Assembly: GCA_905221605.1 (NCBI GenBank)
Contig: CAJNDS010002771.1
Span: 1 to 64,000, forward strand
DNA length: 64,000 nucleotides
Direction of reading: 5' to 3'
Origin: Symbiodinium natans
Taxonomy: Eukaryota; Sar; Dinophyceae; Suessiales; Symbiodiniaceae
Shown: piece by piece, positions 11,401 to 21,849 of the stretch
Layout: every line of letters starts with the position of its first letter
How positions within the stretch are numbered: position 1 is the first letter of the stretch
The notes under the pieces: generated by a model
Database searches by the model: none
The model's input: only the letters and a program-made list of their open reading frames with translations
Told to the model about the DNA's origin: nothing
Program-made: the position numbers and the translations under genes

Positions 11401-14389
11401 CACAGAGAGCCGAATAGTTGGCCCTCGCAAAGCTGAGGCCAGATCCCAACACCAAAGATCGATCTTCGCTGCATGAAGTACTATGGTGAGGTTCCCACGG
11501 ACGGTGTTACTGGGTTACCTTGGCTGAACACACGCAAGGAACTGAAACTTGCACACTTGCGTGTTCGTAGTCCTGCATCTCAGTCGAGGGCTGGCGCGCT
11601 GCATTACCACACCACGGCCCACGGCTGATTTCACGAATGCCTGCAGCATAGTATTCCTACTGACCCGGCAAGACTGGTACGACCTCCCTTTGAATATTCT
11701 TTTGCATGTGGACTCACTCTGAGCCATCAACTCTTTGGCAAACGTCATCGGCACAAAGATGGCAAAGCTACCACCCAGCAGACCATAGCTGTTCAACGGC
11801 TGCAAAATTGCCAAAGACATCCACCACGATTCGTACTGTGACTGTGAAAAGCCATAACCTATGCCACAACCTGTTGCCAGGCTCTATTCTGATTCTATGC
11901 GCTGTGCCCTGCATCTCGGCTTTGGGCAAGCGTTCCGTGCCCCTCTTCTGTCTTCGATGCTGACTTGCCAGTCACCGAGACTTTGACGCATGACTTCGTC
12001 ATCCGCCTTCTAGAGAACTATACATTCAGAATTCGTGCGAACGAGGGAGGCCGCTGGATATTGCCATTCCCTGGGAGCAGGTGGATCACTGGACCGTCAC
12101 ACGCTCTAGACGACTAAGCCCAAGCTAAGTTGGAGGCGCAACGTGGGTGTACTCGCAGAGCCCCAACCTGCGCAAACTCACTCAATGTTCGCACAACCTG
12201 ATAGCAGCATTGAGTGCTGGTTCCCTCTTTAAGGCAGTACCTGGACGGTTGTTGCTGCATGCGGGTGCACGAACTGTTGGAAGCTTGTCACCTGCGAATA
12301 CGCTTGTATAACTCGAGGCCGAACTCACATGCGAAGCACACACACACACTCCCATCAAATTGAGCTGCCAGCTCCTTCCAAAGTCACTAGCCCCTCTCAT
12401 TGACGCAATTGTAGCTGACATCTGGAGTGCCTGCAAACTAGCATCTGTTGGCACCATGTTGCTCAATCTTGCTGCGTCAGCTATTGGTAGGAATCTGCGC
12501 TCTGCCACCCAGCGGCCCCCGCAGTTTTGCGGGAATGCAAAGTGCTTTCTAGGTGTGCCGTCTCCAGAGGAACCTCGCTGTTTGCTCAACCATGAACTCC
12601 GCAGCCATACAGCTAACACTGACACTGCCGGGACTGGTGCATTTCCCACAGGGATTGAGCTCATAAGCACATTCGCTGGACGGCCACAACCATGTTTCGA
12701 CATCCTGTTCAGCAAAGCGTTGCTCGACTTTTGCGATGTATGCCCGCATACCAAACCGGGACCCGGTGGGCTGTTGTCGCCCGTCCAAATACGACATTCC
12801 TTGTGACGGCAGACCGTCCAGATTCTGTCACTACACAGGAAAGCCTTCTTGCTGCTTGAGACTAAGTTTGCTGCCCAAGTCATCCCGTCCTACCTGAAAA
12901 GATTGCCTGGCTGACAAGCAGGAAGCATGAATCACCGAAAAACCAACACGTTGCATCACATTGGTTGAAACACACAGCAACATGGTCGGCCTCAGAAAAC
13001 GCCACGGTTGACTTTGCGCATCTTTACTCACCGAAGTCAGATCCTTCAAGCTGCAACATCATTGTTTCAACCCGAACTAAGCAAGACACGGCCTTGTAAT
13101 TTGGAAGTGGCAGCCGTTCGTTTAACGGATGAAAATGATGATCCTCAGTCGCAATGCAAACCAATAGAGAAAACCGATAGAGAGCATGCGATGTTGAAAA
13201 CCCCTGTCCAGCCACGGCCATAGACTTGGGAGTCCGGCCCATGTCTCTCTGTTGATGACCTAATACGACAAATTGTAACAATCTTGCTGGAATAAACTGC
13301 TCACACGACAACAATAGCCAATCGCACGGCTGCCTCACGCCAGTACTGAGCTCGCTGTGGTGGACTGTGGTGGAACGCTGTAAAATCAACTGATCCGACC
13401 TGATCTCGCACAACAGTACACTTGCAAAACCACAAAAAGATGGAGACGCTGGAACGTCAGAGGGACACACCCGTGCCATCGCAGTGTCTATGTCGGCACG
13501 GATAACGCAAAGGAAACTCCAAACTGCACGCGAAAATTAAAACATGCCTGTGCGTTACTATGCTGTTGTTTGCATGACCATAACTGCCTGACACAAACAA
13601 CGGTTACAACATGTGTCAACCCGATCGGGAATAATTCAAACGCCACGATACGGGCTACTCCATGATGTCCAAGCCTTGGCAGACCTCGAGCCACGATTCG
13701 CATAGCAGCACGTGGTTTTTTTTCCTTTGAACATGTCAATAAAAAACGGGTATGCAACCAATGCACACACATGAAAAACAAGCTGTGAATTACATGCCGC
13801 CGGCTGTTGAAACATCGGTGGCAACCTGCAATCTCAAGGCTCAAAAAAAGTTGGGAGGGGTTCTGATCTTTGCACCACACCTGTTTGAAACATATGCCAA
13901 GATGATATGCACATGTCAGGCCTTTCACCCATACAACCGTTTGCATGATTCAGCATTACTCTGATGTGTTTCCTTCCAAGCAAAACGTCTGGAAACTTCT
14001 AGCGACACAGTTAACCACTTCAGCAAGACTTTAAAACAAAAACAAAGGCAACCTTCGAAGAATATTGGGCGGTGGTAGGCCGAGGCGGGGTCGTAACCGC
14101 AGTAAAGACCCATTTTTTTTAACCACAACAAGGAGTCACTTAACCATGATAAGGATTTGTGCCTCAGTGCATGATAGCCACAATGCCTGCGACCCTTCAA
14201 CTACCCACAAAACGCCCCCGAAACCATTCTAAGCCCCAACCCCAAGCCCAAAACGAAGCCCAAGGCTCCAATCACAAAAAAGCCTGAGAATTGAGGTTTT
14301 GGGCCTCCCAAAGCTCCAAAACCAGGGTCTTTCTGTCACTGCCCGCCCGCTCCCCCCCCCAAGCCGAACATCTTCCCAGAATCGTTGTC
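8479..14389. other. Long region without a supported gene
   Basis: Unique-looking sequence with no recognisable domain on either strand. Some short minus-strand stretches look exon-like in composition (near 11,820-11,700, hydrophobic; near 11,090-10,900; near 12,790-12,560), but none could be matched to a family or joined into a gene. A multi-exon host gene with short exons could be hidden here. Confidence 0.4.
9426..9600. repeat. CACTCCACA-type degenerate microsatellite
   Basis: Repeated ACTCCACA and ACACTCC units with substitutions over about 175 bp. Confidence 0.85.
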
Positions 14390-14785
14390 TCAGGCCATCG
14401 ATTCGGTATTTGTATACCAATAGGCACCGGTGAGCAAAGCGGCTTGTCTCCCAAAGAAAGGTGAAGCATAGATCCCCGGTTCAGACAATTGTTGCGCGCT
14501 GCCGACCGTAGATGGTTGACCAGGTTCCCAGATAGGATCTCTCGATTGCTGGTTGTCCTCCTCACTGCTTTCGTTGTAACCCTCGAAATCAGCCGGTGAG
14601 GGGTCCTCGTCCTGAGCCCTCATTCTTTCATGCAGACGATCATCCGCATTCAGACGCCTGCGTCTCGGAGGATGCACCGGCTCCAGATCCAAGCTCGGGC
14701 TTTCTTCAACTGGTACCTCCACCAACTCATCTCCCCATTGCTTGTAATGCCACGCACGAGTATCCAAATCCATAAATATCTCCAT
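14390..14785 (-). CDS. Hypothetical acidic protein, 131 aa
   Basis: Not recognised. The frame encodes a hydrophilic, acidic protein with an RRRR patch near residue 43, a run rich in D, E and S around residues 58-80, and a C-terminus with aromatic residues. It is divergent from the virus-like + genes that start at about 14,792, leaving almost no spacer. That would fit a bidirectional promoter region if the ORF is real. Composition is more protein-like than the surrounding shadows, but there is no family support. It may belong to the virus-like locus or be chance. Confidence 0.3.
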   Translation of the reverse strand: MEIFMDLDTRAWHYKQWGDELVEVPVEESPSLDLEPVHPPRRRRLNADDRLHERMRAQDEDPSPADFEGYNESSEEDNQQSRDPIWEPGQPSTVGSAQQLSEPGIYASPFFGRQAALLTGAYWYTNTESMA

Positions 14786-14791
14786 GAAACC

Positions 14792-15260
14792 ATGCTGTCA
14801 CCCTACTTCAGAAAACGTCCTCCCTGGGGCTCGTTCAAAGTAGAACCTGTTCAACCCAAAACCAGTTCAAAAAGACAGACCACAACAGCGAGAAGCTTGA
14901 GCCGCCTTTTGGGCTGGGGCGGAGGAGGAGGCACGGACACGGACGCCTCGCGCCCTAGCTCCGCGCCCGACATCCAGACGCTCAACGGCATGCAGGAATT
15001 CGGGGCGGAGCAGCACTTCCAGCTCCGGAAGCAACGCCCGCGGACACAGTTTTACCGCATGGACACCGACAGTGAATCGGAGCCGCGGGCACAGCCGCCC
15101 CCTCGAGTGCAGGCTCGTCCCGCGAGGCCCACGCCCCTTGGCGCAGTCCTCGGGCAGCGACTCGTCCTCCCGCGGGCCTCGTATGCAGCGCCAGTCCCGC
15201 GCCGCGCCGCCCCCTTCCTTCGAGGCGCTTCGCAGCGCGAGCGAGCCGGAGGCCGCATGA
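14792..15260 (+). pseudogene. Hypothetical ORF upstream of the capsid-like gene, frameshifted
   Basis: Not recognised. The frame from the ATG at 14,792 gives a basic N-terminus, a glycine run and a Q/R-rich middle with TDSESE. Near 15,105-15,150 the coding character moves to another frame (SGSDSSSRG, then PPPSFEALRSASEPEAA), which stops at 15,260. That is 22 bp before the capsid-like ATG and in the same direction. The tight spacing suggests a small protein encoded just upstream of the capsid in the virus-like locus. A single indel would explain the frame change. Function unknown. Confidence 0.35.
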
Positions 15261-15282
15261 ATCTTTCGCTAAAGTCAACAGT

Positions 15283-15960
15283 ATGGAGCAGGTGACTGCT
15301 GCCGTCAATGATGAGCTGGTTCAGAGCCTCGACTACAAGCTCCAGTCGAGCAACGTGAATTACGTGCAGTCAAGAGCTGACGTGGTCTATTATCCCAGCT
15401 CGCTCAGCGTCTTCACGCCGACCACGAGCCGCGTGTGCAGAATTCCCTTGACGAGCGGTCAAAGCTTCGTGGACGGAGAGTCCGTCAAGCTGGGCTTCAC
15501 GGCGCGCAACAACTCCAACGCGGCCACGCTGCAGCTCGCCTCGCCGAACCCGTCGTGCCTCATCGACCGCATAGAAGTCTTTTGTGGGGGCACTCGCATA
15601 GAGGACATCAGCTACTACAACCGCTGCTCGTATCTGTACAGCCTCCTGAAGAACGGCACATCCAGGGCTTCCTGGCGGACGGTGGGGGCCACGCCGCACC
15701 CATCCCGGCCTCGGGCTCCCGCACCGTGCTCATGAGCCCCCATCTCATTGGAATCTTCAATTGCGGCAAAATGCTGCCTCCCGAGCTCAATTTAGTCCTT
15801 CAAATCACCTTCTGCGACCCCACGGACGGGGCCCGCAACATCAGCGGGAGCCAGGACTACACCATTGAGAATGTGAAGCTTTACGCCTCGCAAGTTACCC
15901 TCGACAGTTCGATCCGGGAGGCGTTTCAGCACATCATCACAAGCGGTAGATCTCTCGTTT
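15283..15960 (+). pseudogene. Double-jelly-roll major-capsid-like gene, 5' part
   Basis: 5' part of a virus-like capsid gene of about 400 codons. It shows features I associate with double-jelly-roll capsid proteins of polintons, polinton-like viruses and virophages: a beta-rich N-terminal barrel, IDRIEVFCGGTRIEDI followed by a YNRCSYLYSLL helix, then LNLVLQITFCDP and YTIENVKLYASQVTLDSSI near the link between barrels. The ATG at 15,283 is the first in frame and directly follows a probable small ORF. It is broken twice: the frame changes at about 15,650-15,665, and the retroelement begins at 15,961. Family assignment is by pattern recognition only; the exact virus group is uncertain. The host would have been the alga itself. 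Confidence 0.72.
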
Positions 15961-16168
15961 TTATCGCTTGTGCCAAATTCGGTTTGAACCCAAAAGCCAA
16001 GATCCCACAGGAGAGGCAAAACTCAGAACGAGCACTGCATGTCCCTCTTCTTCTTTTCATCAGTGGGCGAATCAAAGATCGCATTCAATCATGTGCCGGT
16101 GCACACAGCGCGGTGCACATACATTGCACATGCGTCTCACCATACACAAACGAACCTCAAGCCCCCTT
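15961..16168 (-). repeat. Split direct repeat B2 (element 3' end)
   Basis: 208 bp that I read as identical to 16,485-16,692. It forms the 3' terminus of the element on the coding strand and abuts capsid-like sequence at 15,960. Confidence 0.9.
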
Positions 16169-16277
16169 TAAGGGCGAGGCACCTATACACACAATTCTAA
16201 TGGGAGTGCCGATGGCACGCAGGGAGTTGCAGCCGCCGCGGCGGGCCCTGCTACTGCGATGCCCTGGGTGGGCTGGG

Positions 16278-16486
16278 CGGGTCAAAATTTTTGGCACTGA
16301 GCTGAAGAGCCAGTGCTGCACACACATCTTCCTGCACACGCAATTGCAAATCGTCGTTGGCATACCAAGCAAGACAAGCATCAGAAACTTTTGGGCTTCA
16401 AACCAAGACCAAACGGCACCCCGTTTTTCTTAGAGACAATTTGGCAGCAATCGATAAAACACCATTCGCTCGCGAACAGTAAGCTT
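16278..16486 (-). repeat. Split direct repeat A2
   Basis: 209 bp matching 24,880-25,088. It starts at CGGGTCAAAA and ends at GTAAGCTT on the + strand and overlaps B1 by the two bases TT. A 109-bp spacer separates it from B2. Confidence 0.9.
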
Positions 16487-16692
16487 ATCGCTTGTGCCAA
16501 ATTCGGTTTGAACCCAAAAGCCAAGATCCCACAGGAGAGGCAAAACTCAGAACGAGCACTGCATGTCCCTCTTCTTCTTTTCATCAGTGGGCGAATCAAA
16601 GATCGCATTCAATCATGTGCCGGTGCACACAGCGCGGTGCACATACATTGCACATGCGTCTCACCATACACAAACGAACCTCAAGCCCCCTT
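16485..16692 (-). repeat. Split direct repeat B1
   Basis: Matches 15,961-16,168. The pol stop codon (16,683-16,681) lies inside this repeat, so the last codons of pol are encoded by repeat DNA. Confidence 0.9.
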
Positions 16693-19600
16693 ATTAGCCG
16701 ACATCCCCAAGCATATGGCATCCAGGTGCTCCGACACATCGGAACACGGGACACTGATGCCACCCCACAACAAGTGCTTGGACACCAGCCTCGACGGGAG
16801 ATCCGCACAGTTTGATGGGGAAGGAACGCGTGAGAACCAAGGGATGAACTCACACTCCACCTCCAAGCTCACGAACATTTTAAGCAGGCTTTTCCCAGTA
16901 GGGGACCTGCCCCTGCATGAGATCAAAATGTCCCTGACGGAGTTGTTGTCGATGAAAGCCACAACAGGTGAGTTCGCAACCCTTTTGCCCCAAAGACGGA
17001 ACGCAAGCAGCACCGCAACAAACTCAGCCTCCATTATGATCGTGTCTTTGTTGACCTCACCCAGGAGCTTCCGGACGTCACTGTCAAGGGCGTGGGAAAA
17101 ACCAGCAACCAACACACCCTTATCATCAAACAGGAGACCACCAACACCACAAGGCAGCACGGGGTCATCCTTCGAATAGGATGCATCAGTGAAGACATAC
17201 CAGGTTTGCTGTTTGTTGACTTGGACTAGCCTAGGACGTCCACTGTCCAACATGTCGACCAGCGAGGTGAAAGTATCAATGCACTCCGTTGGCAGATCAG
17301 GAGGGGCACCCCCATGGGCGTAATCAGAAAGCTGCTGCATGCAAAACTTGCTTTGACGCCCAAACAGCTGTCCACTTGAAAACTGGAGCTTACCCCTTAG
17401 CTTGAGTGCTTGAGGCGCACTCATGCGTCGGTCTTTCTGGGCCTGCTTCATAGTCTCTACGAGGAGCTGAACTCTCTTTTCCGTGTTGCAAATGGTCACA
17501 CGACCCAAGTGGGCGCTCGACAGCACTATGTCAACCCCTAACGCACAAAAGGTTTCCGCAAACGGCACATCCTTTTTCCCACCTTGGGCCAGGTCCCAAC
17601 CCAACAGGGCGAAGAGCAAGGTGATTGTTTGGTGCACATTAGCCACCTGCGAGCCTCTAGCAACCGACACGAAGTCGTCAAAGTAGTGGGACCAGCAAAG
17701 GGCGAAGAAGAATGCGCCAAGGTGCCATACCGAGTTAACGGTCCTCAGAAAAGTCGACACTGACTTGACTGCCCCGAAAGGGAGTGCGTGCAGCTGAAAC
17801 ACCACTACCCTCTTCAGATCAGGATCCCACAGCCCAATGTACGAAGCCCAGGCCCCTGCAGGGTCCAAAGCCAGCTGCCTGTAGGCACTAACCAGGTCAT
17901 AGAACCTTCCCTTGAGACTACACCCTGGTTGCGCTCTCATCAGAGACAGGCACAAGCCTGCGATGACGTCGACGGTCTGGGGGCGCACGGTCTCCGACGT
18001 CTCCACGGAGCTGTTGACTCCCGACCCCGAGAAGTCGTCAATCAATCTGATTTTCCCATCCTGCTCGATCCCGAACCGTCGTGACACTATGGCATCAGGT
18101 GGCAGCTGATCCACCTCTATGGGACCTGACAGCCAGCCCCTGTCACGCTCCTCGAGAGTTTTCGTCTGGACCTCGCGATCCAGAGCCTCCCCTTGAGACT
18201 TGATGGTGGACAAAAGAGCCGCCCTAGAGGTGGGCGCATCTCTTTTGAGTTGGTCAACGGTGACTGACGCCGGCTTGAACTTCGGGGCAAACACGCCTGT
18301 ATCGGGCACCGGGCCTCCCAGGTTAGTACCCGAGATTACTTCATCGAAGATGGACACATCGTCGTAGGAAGCCTCAACCATCATCGCCTTCCACAAGAGG
18401 AGACGTTTGGGCTTTAGGATCGTAGCGACCTGTTTATGCATAGAGGCCTTCAGCGCTTCTTCCTCGCTCCTGAGGTCCTGCGCAAGCTTAAGCCACTTAG
18501 CAAACTGGCGCGCTCTCAACCCGCACAGCTCCGACTCGGACAACGAGGCATGGGTGCACACAGCATCTTTGAGGACTTGAGGCAGGGAGACCTCTAGGGT
18601 TCTGGGATGGCCGGCTTTAACCGCCTCGCGGACAAACTGTTCCGGGGAGAAAGGGATACCCCAAACAAGCTCGTTCCAGAGCTCCGCATCAGCACCACAA
18701 ACTTTGTTTCCAGAACCAGCGCTCGAACTCCCCTGCTTAACCGGGACTATTTGCAGCAGCTGGGCGTCGGCAGGCACCGAGCGCTCGGGGCAGACGGCCA
18801 CGTGGGGCAGGGGCCAGGGGTCCTTAAGGCGGGCACGCAGGGACACCGGACAGGACACAGAAGGGGGGACCCGTACTCGCAAAATGCGAGCATGCTCAGG
18901 CACGCGGGGCCCCGTCACAGAGGCCTTTGGCTGACTCCCGACCTGGCCACGGACAAGAGATAACTGGAGCCCGGCAGGTGAGGACGGCTTGGGCGGGCAA
19001 GCCTGGAAGAACGCATGGGCGAGGGCACGCGCCAGCGGCAGCGGATACGCAGCTTCCAACGATGTAGAGAAACCGTTAGGCGCCTCTGGCGCTACCCCCC
19101 ACGGCAGGTGACGTTGAGCGCAAGACTGCCCAGGGCAGGACTTGCAGATGCAGTCAAACGCACCCCGGGTATACGCAATGGCCGTCCACTTCGGACGACG
19201 GCCGCCGTAGGCGCAACTCTGGAATGCAGTGAACTGAAGGAGGTGTGCGATGCGTGCAAACATGGAAGTGCGCCAGTAGAGACTTTGCCGAGGGTTCTCA
19301 ACACCGATGACAAGGTTGCGGGAGGCAGCCTCAAGAACCAAATCAGAAACACATTCGTAAAGCTGGTTGGCTAGGGTGACTCGGAGAAGGGATTGACCCT
19401 TTAGGTGCGGCAGCCCGTTCGGAAACTTCTCCGATCGGAGAGGGGGGGGCCCTGGAACCCCGTTGATCTCCCTTGCTCGGCTGGCCGTCCCACATGGTGG
19501 AGCGAACCAAATACCCACGCAGTTGGGCATTGCCAGCCAACGTCGGACCAACTCAACGCCTTCCGTTGCACACAAGTCGACAAGATGAACATGACAGGCG

Positions 19601-20655
19601 GCGCCAGGGACGCGCTTGTGATCAACAGCAATGGCGTCAAAACCAAGTTGCTTAAGGCAGGCGGAAAGCCTGGACATGCCAGAAAAGACCTCAATAATGA
19701 ACGCGGGTCGGGAAGACAGCTCAGGCTCTTGCGTAGGCTCCGGTGCGGGGTTGCTGAGCGGAGGAACATCCGCCAGTGCTGGAAGGAAATCCGGTGGCAA
19801 CGGGAAGCCAAGCTCGAGGAGGGCTTGGGGGACCTCAAGCCTAACTGAGGGCATATAAGGCAGTGCATATGCCACAAGGACCACGCGACGGCCTTGCCAG
19901 GGTTCAGTCATATGCCAGTGGTCCTTAGCAGGCAGCTCGAGACAACCATCATCGAACTTGAGCACACGACCCTGAACGGGAGAGCCTTGAACAGGGCGGA
20001 CATCGTGCCCGGGGCCCTCACACCACACACCGCCCCCTGAGAAATCCGAAAGCTTAAACACAAGATTAGGAGACGGGCCGTTATGGGAGTCACGATGAGG
20101 CTCAGTGGGAATGTCACAGAATATGGCAAGCGAAGTGAACACCGCAGACGGCCGGCGCTGCCGAACGAAGGCACAGAGGACCTGCGCTACTTTTGGGAAG
20201 CGGGCCACATTGGCCCGAAGACCCAGCACACCCCCTCTCCGGTACAGACCAGTGAAGAATGAGCTGCCTGACGCTGCCTTATGAGGCGCCTCATGTGGAA
20301 GGAGCTCCCACAGGGAGAGCACAGAGTGAGGATCAATGAGCTTGCCCTGGAGAAGTTGCTCAGCAAGTTCCTCAGGGTCACTGACAGAAGCACACGAATT
20401 CAGGGAGGTTGGCTCAGGAACATGGGAAACCGGGGGCTCCGCCGCAACATGGTGCACAGCTTGACTGATTACAGTGGGAGCCTCATGGGAGGTTGGCGCA
20501 GGAGCATGGGAAACCGGGGGCTCAGCCGCAACATGGAGCACAGCTTGACTGACCACAGCGGGAGCCTCAGCTCCAGTTTCCTCATGTGGCGGAACCGCTG
20601 GCAACACGGGCTCATCCGACGTTGAAGCAGCAAGTCCCGCCTCTGGCACTGACCG
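16681..20655 (-). CDS. Pol: oxygenase-like, cytosine methyltransferase-like, reverse transcriptase, RNase H
   Basis: About 1,324 residues read after a leaky UGA (numbering from the GTG at 20,649). Residues 1-100 are Pro/Ala-rich with a duplicated VAAEPPVSH motif. Residues 120-285 form a putative 2OG-Fe(II) oxygenase: HRD at 185-187, distal H246, R254/R255. Residues 315-550 resemble C5-cytosine methyltransferases: EVFSGMSRLS (motif I), APPCGTAS with Cys386, ENP at 451-453; no clear target-recognition domain. Reverse transcriptase spans about 840-1110: RLIDDFS, FYDLVSAYRQLAL (Asp918), YFDD at 989-992. RNase H spans about 1148-1290, with Asp1155, Glu1207, Asp1234 and Asp1283 (ADLPSR). The ORF is intact and catalytic residues are present. 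RT and RNase H copy the element; modifying roles for the two N-terminal domains are inference. No initiation ATG near the start supports expression as a gag fusion. Confidence 0.88.
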   Translation of the reverse strand, partial: RSVPEAGLAASTSDEPVLPAVPPHEETGAEAPAVVSQAVLHVAAEPPVSHAPAPTSHEAPTVISQAVHHVAAEPPVSHVPEPTSLNSCASVSDPEELAEQLLQGKLIDPHSVLSLWELLPHEAPHKAASGSSFFTGLYRRGGVLGLRANVARFPKVAQVLCAFVRQRRPSAVFTSLAIFCDIPTEPHRDSHNGPSPNLVFKLSDFSGGGVWCEGPGHDVRPVQGSPVQGRVLKFDDGCLELPAKDHWHMTEPWQGRRVVLVAYALPYMPSVRLEVPQALLELGFPLPPDFLPALADVPPLSNPAPEPTQEPELSSRPAFIIEVFSGMSRLSACLKQLGFDAIAVDHKRVPGAACHVHLVDLCATEGVELVRRWLAMPNCVGIWFAPPCGTASRAREINGVPGPPPLRSEKFPNGLPHLKGQSLLRVTLANQLYECVSDLVLEAASRNLVIGVENPRQSLYWRTSMFARIAHLLQFTAFQSCAYGGRRPKWTAIAYTRGAFDCICKSCPGQSCAQRHLPWGVAPEAPNGFSTSLEAAYPLPLARALAHAFFQACPPKPSSPAGLQLSLVRGQVGSQPKASVTGPRVPEHARILRVRVPPSVSCPVSLRARLKDPWPLPHVAVCPERSVPADAQLLQIVPVKQGSSSAGSGNKVCGADAELWNELVWGIPFSPEQFVREAVKAGHPRTLEVSLPQVLKDAVCTHASLSESELCGLRARQFAKWLKLAQDLRSEEEALKASMHKQVATILKPKRLLLWKAMMVEASYDDVSIFDEVISGTNLGGPVPDTGVFAPKFKPASVTVDQLKRDAPTSRAALLSTIKSQGEALDREVQTKTLEERDRGWLSGPIEVDQLPPDAIVSRRFGIEQDGKIRLIDDFSGSGVNSSVETSETVRPQTVDVIAGLCLSLMRAQPGCSLKGRFYDLVSAYRQLALDPAGAWASYIGLWDPDLKRVVVFQLHALPFGAVKSVSTFLRTVNSVWHLGAFFFALCWSHYFDDFVSVARGSQVANVHQTITLLFALLGWDLAQGGKKDVPFAETFCALGVDIVLSSAHLGRVTICNTEKRVQLLVETMKQAQKDRRMSAPQALKLRGKLQFSSGQLFGRQSKFCMQQLSDYAHGGAPPDLPTECIDTFTSLVDMLDSGRPRLVQVNKQQTWYVFTDASYSKDDPVLPCGVGGLLFDDKGVLVAGFSHALDSDVRKLLGEVNKDTIIMEAEFVAVLLAFRLWGKRVANSPVVAFIDNNSVRDILISCRGRSPTGKSLLKMFVSLEVECEFIPWFSRVPSPSNCADLPSRLVSKHLLWGGISVPCSDVSEHLDAICLGMSANKGA

Positions 20656-20658
20656 TCA
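20650..20658 (-). promoter_or_regulatory. Putative UGA-CGG stop-codon readthrough site between gag and pol
   Basis: The gag ORF ends ...CAC AAG GAG TGA CGG TCA GTG..., and pol continues in exactly the same frame after the TGA with no other stop. UGA followed by CGG is a known leaky context in several RNA-virus replicase genes. Seen: frame identity and the hexanucleotide. Inferred: readthrough making a gag-pol fusion. A single point mutation creating the stop is the alternative. Confidence 0.6.
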
Positions 20659-21849
20659 CTCCTTGTGATCCCGGATGGGATGCGGTTGGAAACACTTGCA
20701 ACACAGGTGCTTGCGGGGACATGTGGAGGCGGAACACTTGCACTTGTCCCCATGCAGGTTGTAGTCAAAACAGAGGGCCTCACCCGTAGGGGCGTTAGCA
20801 ACGCCTCCTTTCTGGAGAATCTCCTTGGGGATACGGGCGGCGAAGGACGTTTTGCCTTTGCCTTTGCCACTGCCCTTAGGGCCACCTTTAAGTTTCTTTT
20901 CTCCCGGTTCGAGCTTTCGCTTGAGTTCACGGCGCTCTTTGTTTCCATTGCCCTGTTTCTGCGGAAGCGGCATCAAGGCCATGGAGACGTGGTAGCTTTC
21001 AAGCGCTGAAGTCAACGCATCATCCATTGGGAAACTTCCGTCTGTGGTTGCACGCGGTTGAATACCCAGTTCGATCATGCGGACAAACACCTGCCGATCG
21101 GCTTCCACCAATTGTGCAACAGAGCAGCGTGCAAAACCTGGCGGGGGTTCCCGATGAAGGTTGCTGAACAACCGGGAGATGTACTTCTCATAGGCAGTGT
21201 AGGTGACGCTCTGAGCAAACGCATAGGCAATACCCCGGCGACGAAGGGCCTCCTGGACTTGCAACGCGCTATGAGTTGGCATACTCATGGCGTCATCCGT
21301 TTCCTTGATCACCAACTTGGAGCTTTCAAGTTCGAGCTGGCGGGACGCGCCTTTGGAGTGGGTAACTTCATGCGTCCTCGATACACATCTATCAGGGCTG
21401 AGGTACTTCAACTGATTGGCAGATTCCTGCCTGACACAATCCTCTAAGACACATCGCCCAGGCTCCATGCCGCCTTCAATGAGCACGCCCGGAAGCCGAC
21501 CCCGCAGGTGCTGCAGACGCCGGTCCCTTTCCGCCTCCGGCATTTTTCTGGAGGTACCTTCCGGGTCAGAAACTTGCAGGCGCAAATCAGCCAAAACCAG
21601 CGTCTGCGCTTCAAAGACAAGGCGGCGCACACATGCCCTGCCCGCTGCATTGGCTCCAGGTGTGGTAGCTGCACAGAATGCATTGAAGGCTGACTCAGGG
21701 ATGACCTGACCAGGCTGACCCACCGCATAAGCCAATTGACCCAGGCTGGTGAACCCACCGACACGAAGCTCCGCTAGCACATCATCAGGGCATTTGATCT
21801 CGCGGGCGCGCTGGACGAAGTGGGCCTCAGACTCAATCAAGGAAGACAT
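20656..21849 (-). CDS. Gag-like protein with C-terminal zinc-binding motif
   Basis: 397 residues. The N-terminal two thirds are helical in character with no sequence family I can name. Residues about 305-340 are a strongly basic K/R/G stretch (for example KGSGKGKGK), suited to nucleic-acid binding. The C-terminus is rich in cysteine and histidine (CFDYNLHGDKCKC, CPRKHLCCKC, then H residues), which looks like a zinc knuckle. Position before pol, the basic tail and the cysteine cluster support a structural gag role: packaging element RNA in cytoplasmic particles. It ends at the UGA shared in frame with pol. ATG at 21,849 is the first in frame. Confidence 0.75.
   Translation of the reverse strand: MSSLIESEAHFVQRAREIKCPDDVLAELRVGGFTSLGQLAYAVGQPGQVIPESAFNAFCAATTPGANAAGRACVRRLVFEAQTLVLADLRLQVSDPEGTSRKMPEAERDRRLQHLRGRLPGVLIEGGMEPGRCVLEDCVRQESANQLKYLSPDRCVSRTHEVTHSKGASRQLELESSKLVIKETDDAMSMPTHSALQVQEALRRRGIAYAFAQSVTYTAYEKYISRLFSNLHREPPPGFARCSVAQLVEADRQVFVRMIELGIQPRATTDGSFPMDDALTSALESYHVSMALMPLPQKQGNGNKERRELKRKLEPGEKKLKGGPKGSGKGKGKTSFAARIPKEILQKGGVANAPTGEALCFDYNLHGDKCKCSASTCPRKHLCCKCFQPHPIRDHKE

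Noticed and set aside
12182-12883. 233-codon minus frame
   Set aside because: No recognised domain, and open frames of comparable quality overlap it on both strands; coding status cannot be decided.
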